From Avimicrobium caecorum (GTDB lineage Bacteria; Bacillota; Clostridia; Oscillospirales; Ruminococcaceae): DNA of 47,807 nucleotides. The stretch lies in the NCBI GenBank assembly GCA_904394705.1, contig CAJFNJ010000020.1, forward strand, positions 1 to 47,807. Direction: 5' to 3'. The notes beneath the pieces were generated by a model. That model ran no database searches, had not been told where the DNA came from, and saw only the letters and a program-made list of their open reading frames with translations. This document shows positions 25,515 to 32,573 of the stretch, piece after piece (position 1 is the stretch's first letter; each line of letters starts with the position of its first letter). The position numbers and the translations under genes were made by a program.

Positions 25515-26138
25515 TCAGGACAGGCTCTGATAGAAGCTCCGGAGCAGTTCCGCCATCACTTCCGGCGAATCCAGGTTGGCTTCATGTCCGGCTCCGGCAA
25601 TCCAGTGCAGCCGGGCCTGGGGCAGCTGTTCTGCCAGTTCCCGGGCGGCCTTGCGGTTGGCACGGTCCTTGCTGCCACAGAGCACCAGCACCGGACAGCC
25701 CAGTTCCGGCAGCCGGGGACGGAGGTCCAGCTCTGCCATGGAGCCAGCCAGCTGACGCATGGCCTCCCGGCTGAAGCCGCTGCCTGCAAAGGCCCGTTCC
25801 GGCATCAGGCGGAACAGGAAATCCTGCAGCCGCAGCAGATTCCGGGGCATGGTGAGCGGAGTACCGCAGAGCACCAGCGAGGCCACCCGCTCCGGATGGC
25901 GGAGGGCGTAGTCCATCGCCAGCACACCGCCCAGGGACAGCCCGCAGAGGTGCAGCGGTCCCGGTATGGAATCCAGGGCAGTTTCCAGGGCGCTCAGCAG
26001 GGCCGGATAGCGGGGGTCACCGGCTGCCAGCTCTGAAAGAGAGGGGCAGTGGACGGTGAGTTCCGGTTCCAGGCGGCGCAGTACCGGCTGCCAGGCCGAT
26101 GGCGCCTGCCCAAGGCCATGGAGAAAGATCCAGGTCAT
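25515..26138 (-). CDS. Alpha/beta hydrolase
   Basis: This 207-residue hydrolase has the oxyanion loop HGLGQAPSAW at its start, the nucleophile elbow GLSLGG (Ser at about 69), Asp in LCGSKDRAN and catalytic His in AGAGHEANLDSP. The size fits the small family of esterases/lactonases without a large lid. The substrate is unknown. AGGAGG lies 7 nt before the ATG. It is 36 bp downstream of the Crp/Fnr gene on the same strand, so the two may be co-transcribed. Confidence 0.85.
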   Translation of the reverse strand: MTWIFLHGLGQAPSAWQPVLRRLEPELTVHCPSLSELAAGDPRYPALLSALETALDSIPGPLHLCGLSLGGVLAMDYALRHPERVASLVLCGTPLTMPRNLLRLQDFLFRLMPERAFAGSGFSREAMRQLAGSMAELDLRPRLPELGCPVLVLCGSKDRANRKAARELAEQLPQARLHWIAGAGHEANLDSPEVMAELLRSFYQSLS

Positions 26139-26174
26139 CGCAATACCTCCTGTTTCAGGGGGGAGATGGGGAAG

Positions 26175-26852
26175 TCAGACGGTGAGTTCCCGGAGTTTTT
26201 CCTTGTCCAGAATACGGATGCCGCCCCGGGACATTTCGATCATGCCCTCCTTGGCGAAGTACTTGAGCATTCTCGATACCACTTCCCGGGCACTTCCCAT
26301 ATATTTGGCGATCTGTTCATGGGTGAGATTGATCCGGGGGTTGCCGGTCTTGGAGAGCTCGTCCAGCAGGAAGATGGCCAGGCGCTTATCGAACCGCATG
26401 AAGAGCAGCTGTTCCATGGCCCACATCACATTGGAAAACCGGTCGATCACCAGCGAATAGGTGAAGTTTTCGGCATAGATGTTCTGCTTGATGAGCTTCT
26501 GATACTGGGCTGAGGGAATCAGCAGGGCTTCGGTATCCTCCTCCGCTTCCACACAGACATCAAAGGTGATATTCTGCAGGATACAGGAGGCCGACAGCAC
26601 ACATACCTCCTGGGGTCCCAGCCGGTAAAGGGTGATCTCCTTGCCCTCGGACGAGAGCATGAATACCCGCAGTCCGCCGGTCTTGATGAGGACAACGCCG
26701 ATGCAGCTGTACTCCCCGTTGTGTATGATGTCCCCTTTGTGATAGCTCACCGGATAGAGGTTTTCCCAGAGGAACTCCTGCTGTTCCGGTGTGAGTTTAT
26801 CCCAAAAGGTATAGGTGCATTTTGCGAGTTTCATATCCTGTTCTGAAAGCAT
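26175..26852 (-). CDS. Crp/Fnr family transcriptional regulator (candidate redox regulator)
   Basis: This 225-residue regulator has an N-terminal beta-roll sensor domain (about 30-125), a dimer helix (about 128-160) and a C-terminal winged helix-turn-helix: LTHEQIAKYMGSAREVVSRM. The recognition helix contains Arg189, Glu190 and Arg194 in the spacing R-E-x3-R of E. coli CRP, the residues that read GTGA. Five cysteines (12, 50, 84, 90, 100) include three near the sensor pocket, so thiol or metal-based sensing is possible. The start is the ATG at 26852 with GAGGTGA just upstream; a GTG at 26861 is possible. It lies beside the thioredoxin reductase gene and is the best candidate to bind the four GTGAC-N3-GTCAC operators. 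Confidence 0.88.
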   Translation of the reverse strand: MLSEQDMKLAKCTYTFWDKLTPEQQEFLWENLYPVSYHKGDIIHNGEYSCIGVVLIKTGGLRVFMLSSEGKEITLYRLGPQEVCVLSASCILQNITFDVCVEAEEDTEALLIPSAQYQKLIKQNIYAENFTYSLVIDRFSNVMWAMEQLLFMRFDKRLAIFLLDELSKTGNPRINLTHEQIAKYMGSAREVVSRMLKYFAKEGMIEMSRGGIRILDKEKLRELTV

Positions 26853-26891
26853 GGGAATCACCTCGGTTTCAAAGGGTTGGAATCTACCATT

Positions 26892-26920
26892 ATTTTAGTA
26901 TAATTTAGCGGCGTTTTCAA
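26892..26920 (-). promoter_or_regulatory. Promoter of the Crp/Fnr regulator gene
   Basis: On the minus strand TTGAAA (26920-26915), a 17-bp spacer and TAAAAT (26897-26892). It has a normal -35 and no GTGAC palindrome, so the regulator seems not to control itself. Confidence 0.65.
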
Positions 26921-26935
26921 GAGCTGCCGCTGAAT

Positions 26936-26980
26936 ATAAAAACCAGGAGCCGGTTTCCTCGCTGGAAACCGGCTCCTAAT
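26936..26980 (-). terminator. Terminator of the thioredoxin reductase-like gene
   Basis: A 14-bp stem (AGGAGCCGGTTTCC with its complement, 26946-26978) is followed on the minus strand by GGTTTTTATATT. Confidence 0.8.
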
Positions 26981-27001
26981 TCGATCAAGGCCCGGAAGGC
27001 C

Positions 27002-27862
27002 TTACTTCTTCTTGCGGATCTCCGCTACAATGCTGGTACCAGCCTGGGCTCCCTGATAAACCGCCTTGGCAATCTGGAGCATACCGCCGGTGCAGTCGCC
27101 TGCGGCATACAGCCCCGGTACATTGGTAGCCATCTTCTCATCCACCAGGATGCGGTTGCCCTCGGTGGCAGCGCCCAGCTTCTTGGCCAGGTCGGTGCTG
27201 CCGGCTACGCCTACGGCAACAAATACGCCGCTGATGGCCAGACTCTCGCCATCCTCAAAGGTGACCTTCTCCACAACGCCGTCGCCCTCAAAAGCTGCGA
27301 TCTTCCGGGTATCCAGCTTGGCGCCTTCGGGCAGGACGCCGGTGAGCTCGGCGCCGTTGGTCAGGATGGTGACGCTGCCCACGACCGGCAGCAGTTCGCC
27401 GGCTTCATGCATGGCATATTCGCCGCTGCCCAGCACTGCCACATCCTTGCCGCGGTAGAAGAAGGCATCGCAGACAGCACAGTAGCTGACGCCATGGCCT
27501 TCCAGCTCCCGGAGGCCGGGAATGGGAGGAGTGGAGCGGGAAGCACCGGTGGACAGTACGACATAATCCGCCTCATAGGAGTTGGTCTTGGTGGAGACCA
27601 TCAGCTTCTGACCGAAACCGATGCCCACAACCTCGTCCTCAATGTAGTTGACGCCGGCACGCTTGGCCTGGGCAATGCCCGCAGCCACCAGTTCCTTGGC
27701 ATCCACCGGCTCTGCAAAGCCGTAGTAGTTCTCGATCTTTTCAGCCTTTCCCAGAGCACCCAGGCCGCTGCCGATGATGGTGGTCTCCACGCCGGCACGG
27801 GCAGTGTACAGCGAAGCAGATACACCTGCCGGTCCGTTTCCGATGATGATGACATTGCTCAT
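27002..27862 (-). CDS. Thioredoxin reductase-like FAD oxidoreductase lacking the NADPH motif (FFTR-like)
   Basis: This 286-residue flavoprotein has the FAD motif IIGNGPAGVSASLYTA, the redox pair Cys128/Cys131 (CAVCDAFF) and the C-terminal FAD motif GLYAAGDCTGGMLQIAKAVY. The second nucleotide site reads LGSGEYAMHEA, and the HRRxxxR motif that grips NADPH in normal thioredoxin reductases is missing (ILTNGAEL in its place). This fits the clostridial ferredoxin-dependent flavin thioredoxin reductases or a relative of them. It probably reduces TrxA in this organism. AAGGGG precedes the ATG. The promoter carries the same operator as trxA. Confidence 0.88.
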   Translation of the reverse strand: MSNVIIIGNGPAGVSASLYTARAGVETTIIGSGLGALGKAEKIENYYGFAEPVDAKELVAAGIAQAKRAGVNYIEDEVVGIGFGQKLMVSTKTNSYEADYVVLSTGASRSTPPIPGLRELEGHGVSYCAVCDAFFYRGKDVAVLGSGEYAMHEAGELLPVVGSVTILTNGAELTGVLPEGAKLDTRKIAAFEGDGVVEKVTFEDGESLAISGVFVAVGVAGSTDLAKKLGAATEGNRILVDEKMATNVPGLYAAGDCTGGMLQIAKAVYQGAQAGTSIVAEIRKKK

Positions 27863-27891
27863 AAGTCAGTCCCCTTTCTTGTACTGATTGT

Positions 27892-27933
27892 ATTGTACCG
27901 CAGCCGGGAAGATTCTTTCCGTGATGCAGTCAC
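27892..27933 (-). promoter_or_regulatory. Activator-type promoter with GTGAC-N3-RTCAC operator (thioredoxin reductase-like gene)
   Basis: GTGACTGCATCAC (minus strand, 27933-27921) is a palindrome with one mismatch. The -10 is TACAAT (27897-27892). The centre (27927) is 30 bp upstream of it. The hexamer at the -35 position is GGAAAG, unlike TTGACA. Confidence 0.7.
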
Positions 27934-27954
27934 ATTTTATTTTCTCCCCAATGC

Positions 27955-28000
27955 CGGACAGCCGGCCCTGCGGGGATAGGTCGCAGGAACCGGCTGTCCG
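27955..28000. repeat. Strong two-level hairpin between desulfoferrodoxin and its neighbour
   Basis: CGGACAGCCGG (27955-27965) pairs perfectly with CCGGCTGTCCG (27990-28000), and an inner CCTGC/GCAGG helix fills the loop. Neither side has a T tract, so it is not a standard terminator. It could partly stop or stabilise the desulfoferrodoxin transcript before the next promoter. Confidence 0.6.
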
Positions 28001-28038
28001 AAGGTGTATGGTAAATTTACAGAGGAGATGGGTGTCAG

Positions 28039-28422
28039 TTACTTGACTTCAGCGCTCCACAGGCCATGGAGGTTGCAGTATTCATAGGCACGCAGAGCCT
28101 TTTCGCCGTCAGCCAGTACAAACTCAGCCTTGGGCTCATCGGTGTGGGAGAGAACTCTCTCGTGACCGCCGAAGTTGGTCTCCAGATAGATCCAGGAGAT
28201 CAGATGGGCCTCAGTCATGGGATGGGCTACCTCGCCAACCTTGACAATGACCTTGTTGCCGTTTACTTCCACAACCGGCACATGCTTCTCACCGGCAGCG
28301 TCGGTGGAGTTGGCTACCAGCTCCATCATGGGTTCACCGCAGCATACAACCGGTACGCCGGAATCCACATACTTGGAGATGATGTTGCCGCACTTTGCAC
28401 ACTTGTAAAACTTCTTAGCCAT
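28039..28422 (-). CDS. dfx: Desulfoferrodoxin (two-iron superoxide reductase)
   Basis: This 127-residue protein reduces superoxide to hydrogen peroxide without making oxygen, a typical anaerobe defence. The N-terminal desulforedoxin site has Cys8, Cys11, Cys27 and Cys28. The catalytic iron site has His47 (with Glu45-Lys46 before it), His67, His73, Cys117 and His120 (YCNLHGLW). AAAGGAG lies about 10 nt before the ATG. Its promoter has both a GTGAC-N3-GTCAC operator at the activator position and a Fur-like box at the predicted start of transcription. It may read through toward the thioredoxin reductase gene, since only an atypical hairpin lies between them. Confidence 0.96.
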   Translation of the reverse strand: MAKKFYKCAKCGNIISKYVDSGVPVVCCGEPMMELVANSTDAAGEKHVPVVEVNGNKVIVKVGEVAHPMTEAHLISWIYLETNFGGHERVLSHTDEPKAEFVLADGEKALRAYEYCNLHGLWSAEVK

Positions 28423-28483
28423 AATTGCAACTCCTTTTTCTTGTTTGATGTATGGGTTTGAAAACTTGGTACGGAATCAATAA

Positions 28484-28498
28484 TGATAATCGTTATCA
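28484..28498. promoter_or_regulatory. Fur/PerR-type box at the desulfoferrodoxin promoter
   Basis: TGATAATCGTTATCA is a 7-1-7 inverted repeat with one mismatch against the Fur-family consensus TGATAATNATTATCA. It lies just downstream of the predicted start of transcription (near 28500), where a bound repressor would block initiation. Confidence 0.7.
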
Positions 28499-28506
28499 CT
28501 GATGTC

Positions 28507-28547
28507 AGTATAGCCCATCGAGGCAGTTTTATCCGTGACTAAGTCAC
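28507..28547 (-). promoter_or_regulatory. Activator-type promoter with GTGAC-N3-GTCAC operator (desulfoferrodoxin)
   Basis: A perfect palindrome GTGACTTAGTCAC (28547-28535, minus strand) and a -10 TATACT (28512-28507). The centre (28541) is 29 bp upstream of the -10. The hexamer at the -35 position is CGGATA. The palindrome overlaps the stop codon of the upstream vanZ-like gene. Confidence 0.75.
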
Positions 28548-29122
28548 AAAGACGCCGACCGGTTCTGTGCGGCATGCCACCGGACCAGCAGTCCCGAAAG
28601 CACTGCGCCAATCAGGGCGCCCAGGGCATTGAGCAGAATGTCATTGCAGTCGAAGCTGCGCCCGAAAAAGGGCTGGAGCAGTTCAATGGCGCAGGAGAGC
28701 CCCAGTCCCGCGGCTGCCGTCCGCAGCCAGCCGGAGCCGGTGCGCTTTCCGGGACAGAGAAAGCCGAAGGGCAGGAACATCAGGAGATTGAAGAGGTTTT
28801 CGCTGTCGAAGCGGCGGTGGAAGTCCAGGCTCAGCCGGAAGCTGAAATTCACCGACCAGCGCAGCCCGGCGCCGTGCAGACCGAACAGCAGGCGGTACAG
28901 TTCCGCAATCACCGGCTGGAACAGGGTCAGGCAGAATAACCCGGTGAGGTAGCAGACAAAGAGCACCGACCGCAGCTGCTCCGGCAGGGGCAGGGCAGTT
29001 TTCCGCAGCCGGAAAGCCCAAAGCCCGCCGGCGAGCAGGGCAATGGGCAGAGCCTGCAGGAAATAGCCTGGGTAAGTATCAAAGAAAAAATACGCGGCGG
29101 TCATATTTTCCGGAAAATACAT
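28544..29122 (-). CDS. VanZ family membrane protein
   Basis: This 192-residue protein has four or five TM helices. The VanZ pattern is seen in FNLLMFLPFGFLCPG and in the end ELLQPFFGRSFDCNDILLNA, LGALIGAVLSG. VanZ gives low-level teicoplanin resistance in enterococci, but most family members have unknown roles. The ATG at 29122 has GGAGGGCGCCT directly upstream; the longer frame to 29185 has no site. A TGC-extended promoter (TACAAT 29161-29156, TTGTGG 29185-29180) lies upstream, divergent from the methyltransferase promoter. Confidence 0.85.
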   Translation of the reverse strand: MYFPENMTAAYFFFDTYPGYFLQALPIALLAGGLWAFRLRKTALPLPEQLRSVLFVCYLTGLFCLTLFQPVIAELYRLLFGLHGAGLRWSVNFSFRLSLDFHRRFDSENLFNLLMFLPFGFLCPGKRTGSGWLRTAAAGLGLSCAIELLQPFFGRSFDCNDILLNALGALIGAVLSGLLVRWHAAQNRSASL

Positions 29123-29155
29123 AGGCGCCCTCCAAAGCAGAATGATTCTGTTTTC

Positions 29156-29185
29156 ATTGTAGCATGAAAATATCATCTGCCACAA
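29156..29185 (-). promoter_or_regulatory. Promoter of the vanZ-like gene
   Basis: On the minus strand TTGTGG (29185-29180), an 18-bp spacer with a TGC extension and TACAAT (29161-29156). Confidence 0.6.
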
Positions 29186-29203
29186 GAAACCGAAGATTTG
29201 CTC

Positions 29204-29232
29204 TTGACAGCGGCAGAGGGGATTGTTACTCT
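29204..29232 (+). promoter_or_regulatory. Promoter of the methyltransferase pair
   Basis: A perfect TTGACA (29204-29209), 17-bp spacer and TACTCT (29227-29232). Confidence 0.65.
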
Positions 29233-29268
29233 AAAAACAGAATTATATAAAGGAAAAGGGGCAGTACC

Positions 29269-29895
29269 ATGGATATTTTTGAGGGAAAAGCAGCCGGATA
29301 TGACAGCTGGTTCGATGAGAACCCGCTGCTGCTGGAGTCGGAGGCAGAGGCCATCCGTCAGGTGATGCCGGAGTTTCGCAATGGCGTGGAAATCGGCGTG
29401 GGAACCGGAATTTTCGCGTCCCGGTTCGGCATCGGCACAGGCGTGGACCCTTCGCCGGATATGGGTTCCTGGGCAGAGCGCCGGGGCATCCGGTTCGTGC
29501 AGGGCGAGGCTGAGGCGCTTCCGCTGGAAAATGCGGCCTACGATCTGGCTCTGATGGTGACAGTGGACTGCTTCCTCACCGATCCGGAGGCAGCTTTCCG
29601 GGAGATCCATCGGGTGCTCCAGCCGGGCGGAAAGTTTGTCATCGCCTTCCTGGACCGGGAAACCGAGCTGGGCGCCCAGTATGAGCAGTTCAAGATGGAG
29701 GACCCCATCTACTGCCATGCCACCTTCCATTCGGCAGCGGAGATCACAGCACTGCTGGAGCGCACCGGCTTCCGTCCGGAGGAGCGCCGCCAGACTGTCT
29801 ACACCCTGGTCAATGAGAGCCAGCCGGTGAAGGAGGGCAATGGCGGCGGCGTCTTTGCAGTGATCCGTGCCGTCGCGCTGCCTGAGGGGGAATAA
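29269..29895 (+). CDS. Class I SAM-dependent methyltransferase
   Basis: This 208-residue protein has the methyltransferase motif I VEIGVGTGIFASRF, an acidic motif II residue in GVDPSPDMG, motif III-like GEAEALPLENAAYDLALM and the post-motif HRVLQPGGKFVIAFLDRE. This is the pattern of small-molecule (UbiE/type 11) methyltransferases. The substrate is unknown. AAAGGG lies before the ATG. The next gene starts 2 bp after the stop, so the two are coupled. Confidence 0.88.
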   Translation: MDIFEGKAAGYDSWFDENPLLLESEAEAIRQVMPEFRNGVEIGVGTGIFASRFGIGTGVDPSPDMGSWAERRGIRFVQGEAEALPLENAAYDLALMVTVDCFLTDPEAAFREIHRVLQPGGKFVIAFLDRETELGAQYEQFKMEDPIYCHATFHSAAEITALLERTGFRPEERRQTVYTLVNESQPVKEGNGGGVFAVIRAVALPEGE

Positions 29896-29897
29896 GG

Positions 29898-30359
29898 ATG
29901 CTGAGCTGTCCGGTAAATGGATGGACCCTGTTCTCCTTGGAGGGCACCGAATCCCAGCTGCTCAGCTATCTGGACGACATTGCGCCCGAATGGCTGGACC
30001 AGGCCATCCATGGGCTGAAAACCCTGCAGCCTTTCTGCGTCAAGGGATTTCTGGAGCCCATGCGGATGATCTGTGTGGTCAGCTACTGGAACTGCCATAT
30101 CCTTGTGGAGGACGATGACCGTGATCCCCTGAATCCGGAGGAAGTGCTCCATGAGATCTCCCATACCAGCATGCTGGAGTTCTGCCGGCAGCTGCGGGAC
30201 GATATCCGGGCCAACCTGGAACAGTGGGTCCGCTTTGTGGATTACCATGAGGAGGATCTGGAGGAAAAGCGGCTGCGGCTGGAACAGAAGCTGGCAGAGC
30301 TGGACACTCTGATTGCCGCCCGGGAGGAATCCTTTGACGAGCGGCACTGCTTCCTGTAA
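29898..30359 (+). CDS. Uncharacterised protein coupled to the methyltransferase
   Basis: This 153-residue soluble protein matches no family I know. The N-terminal part is mixed (WTLFSLEGTESQLLSYLDDI), the middle has VVSYWNCHILVEDDD, and the C-terminal third is a charged helix likely to form a coiled coil (EEDLEEKRLRLEQKLAELDT). It starts 2 bp after the methyltransferase stop and shares its transcript, up to the terminator at 30374-30418. Confidence 0.7.
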   Translation: MLSCPVNGWTLFSLEGTESQLLSYLDDIAPEWLDQAIHGLKTLQPFCVKGFLEPMRMICVVSYWNCHILVEDDDRDPLNPEEVLHEISHTSMLEFCRQLRDDIRANLEQWVRFVDYHEEDLEEKRLRLEQKLAELDTLIAAREESFDERHCFL

Positions 30360-30373
30360 GACAGGACAAGACA

Positions 30374-30418
30374 GAAAAAGAGCGCTTCCATTGGGGGTGG
30401 AAGCGCTCTTTTTGTTTT
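30374..30418. terminator. Terminator between the methyltransferase pair and the Cthe_2159-like gene
   Basis: AAAAAGAGCGCTTCC and GGAAGCGCTCTTTTT form a 15-bp perfect stem with T-rich ends on both strands. It serves two convergent transcripts. Confidence 0.9.
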
Positions 30419-30518
30419 GCAGTATCTGAGTGGCCTGAACCGGGAATGGGGACCGAACTGTTTCCCATATCAGTTCGGCAGGTCCGGCCCGCACAGACTT
30501 CCGGACTGGAGGAAGGAA

Positions 30519-32552
30519 TTATGTACCGGAAGTCTGTGCCTCACTGCTCTGGGAAGCGGACGGGTCAGGAGCCGTACCCTGGTCGGGGCGTTCGCCGGGG
30601 TTCCGGCTGCCGCCGCGTCCGCCGCCCATGCCGCCACCGATGCCGTCAGCCCGGTAGCTGATGGTATCGAGGGTGACTTCGGCGGAATTGGAGCCGGCAG
30701 TCACCGTATAGGACGCACCCTGTTCCAGTTCCGGAGAGCTGAACAGTACCGAGGAGAAGTTCTTGGTGCTGTCCCAGGAGAAGAGTTCCGTGCCGTCTGC
30801 GTCCAGAACGGTGATGGTACAGGGAGTGGAGTCCGGGCTGAGAGCGATCAGCATCGAGGCTTGGGTGGAGCTGTCCCCGAAAGTGCTTGCCATACCGACT
30901 GTGCCGGTGGCGGCAAAGGTACCGCCGGAGATCTCTGCTTCCCCATTGCAGTCCAAGGCCGAGTCAGCACCGCTGGTCGGTCCGGCTACATAGGTTACGC
31001 CGCCGGTGATCCGCAGATCGCCGTTGGAATCCAGACCATCGCCGTCCGCATCCACAGTCAGGATGCCTCCGGAGATGGTGATGCAGGCTCCTTCGGTTAC
31101 GGCAAAGGCGTCGCCGCCCCGTCCGCCGAATCCGCTGGAGTCCGCTCCGCCTGCGGCATTGAGTCCGTCATCACTGGCTTTGACCGAAATGGTACCGCCG
31201 GAGATGTCGATGCTCAGGCCTTCGATCCCCTCATAGCTGTCCGCAATGGTGAGATCACAGTCGGTTATGGTAACGGCGTTGTCGGCATGGATGCCGTCAT
31301 CGCCGGTGGCGATGGTATAAGTTCCGCCGGAAATGGATATATCTCCATTGGAATGAAGGGCATCATCGGCAGTGTCCAGGGAGAAGGTGCCGCCGGTGAT
31401 TATCAGCTGCGCCGAGGCTTTCAGACCCTTGGTGCTGGTCTCGTCCGAGCTGGTATCTGTTGTATCGGAAGCGGCGGGATCAGCAGCGGCATCGTCTGTG
31501 TTGGAGGGAGAATTGACCGATGCCGATGAAACACTCGTGGGGACATCTGTCCCCGCTTCGGAGCTCAGGTCGTCCGGCTGGTTTTCCGGAGGAGCAGAGG
31601 GCTGCGTGCCGGTTTCATGATCTGCGGGCGGCGTTCCGGTTGGACGGCCCCCGCCAAAGGACTCTGTGGAAGTGTGTTCCGGCGCGTTGGCACTGCCTCC
31701 TCCGGTTTGGAGCGAGAAACTGCCGTTATCGACCTGAAGGATACTGCTGCTGCTGATCCCATCGCCTTCCGACTGTATTGAGAAACTGCCGTTTGCGATG
31801 TACACAAAGCCCAGGGAAGAATCATCTGTATTTTCTCCGTGGATGCCGTCCTTGCCGGACTGGATGGTAAAGGTACCATCGGCAATGCGGACGCTGTCCT
31901 TGCCGGACAGTCCCTGGCTGGCGGCAGTAATGGTATAGGTGCCGCTGGTTACAGCCAGGTCATCTTTGGATACGACCCCATGACCAGCCGGAGAAGAGAT
32001 GGTCAGGGTGCCGCTGCCGTTGAGGGTGAGGTCACTCTTGGAAAAGACAGCGGCGTCAATGTTGTTGTCATCTATGGCGACATAACTGTCCCCGCTGGAC
32101 AGGCTGTTTTCACTGTCCGGGGCAGTGGTGAGGAATACCTTGTCTGCCTCCCGTACATAGAGGGCGGCGGAGGTTTCATTGGTAATGCTGGCATTGTTTA
32201 AGACGATCTGCATCTTGTCGGTGTCCTCAGCGTCCACCATCAGCATGCCGTTTTCGAGGGTACCGGAGATTACATAGGTGCCCTCATCGGTGATGGTGAT
32301 GGTGCTCCCGTCAATGGTGACCGCATCGGAATCACAGGAGGCAGTATCGCCTTCCAGTGTGATCCGGGCAGCAGTTTCAGCATCGTAGCCGGTTTCCAGA
32401 TCCCGTGCGGTAAAGAGATCGGAAGCTGCCAGGCCAACCTGCAGGGTCTGGGTCTGGGAGGAGGAATCCTCCGCGGTGGTGGTAGTCTGACTGGAACAGC
32501 CGCTCAGCAGCAAAGCACAGCAGAGCAGGACTGTCAGGAATTTTTTCTTCAT
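30519..32552 (-). CDS. Carbohydrate-binding (Cthe_2159/DUF4353-like) lipoprotein
   Basis: This 677-residue exported lipoprotein has lipobox LLSGC (Cys at about 19). From residue 80 on, it consists of short strand-turn units rich in the pattern ITISGGTxxIxxxxDGIxA (for example GGTYTIATGDDGIHADNAVT), typical of a right-handed parallel beta-helix. Cthe_2159, the family's known member, binds polygalacturonic acid. A Ser/Thr/Pro-rich insert (about 290-375) splits the helix, and the C-terminal end is a Gly/Arg/Pro-rich tail. AGGAGG lies before the ATG. It is the third gene of an operon with DUF4956 and VTC proteins. Confidence 0.8.
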   Translation of the reverse strand: MKKKFLTVLLCCALLLSGCSSQTTTTAEDSSSQTQTLQVGLAASDLFTARDLETGYDAETAARITLEGDTASCDSDAVTIDGSTITITDEGTYVISGTLENGMLMVDAEDTDKMQIVLNNASITNETSAALYVREADKVFLTTAPDSENSLSSGDSYVAIDDNNIDAAVFSKSDLTLNGSGTLTISSPAGHGVVSKDDLAVTSGTYTITAASQGLSGKDSVRIADGTFTIQSGKDGIHGENTDDSSLGFVYIANGSFSIQSEGDGISSSSILQVDNGSFSLQTGGGSANAPEHTSTESFGGGRPTGTPPADHETGTQPSAPPENQPDDLSSEAGTDVPTSVSSASVNSPSNTDDAAADPAASDTTDTSSDETSTKGLKASAQLIITGGTFSLDTADDALHSNGDISISGGTYTIATGDDGIHADNAVTITDCDLTIADSYEGIEGLSIDISGGTISVKASDDGLNAAGGADSSGFGGRGGDAFAVTEGACITISGGILTVDADGDGLDSNGDLRITGGVTYVAGPTSGADSALDCNGEAEISGGTFAATGTVGMASTFGDSSTQASMLIALSPDSTPCTITVLDADGTELFSWDSTKNFSSVLFSSPELEQGASYTVTAGSNSAEVTLDTISYRADGIGGGMGGGRGGSRNPGERPDQGTAPDPSASQSSEAQTSGT

Positions 32553-32573
32553 GGGTATCTGCGGCCTCCTTTT

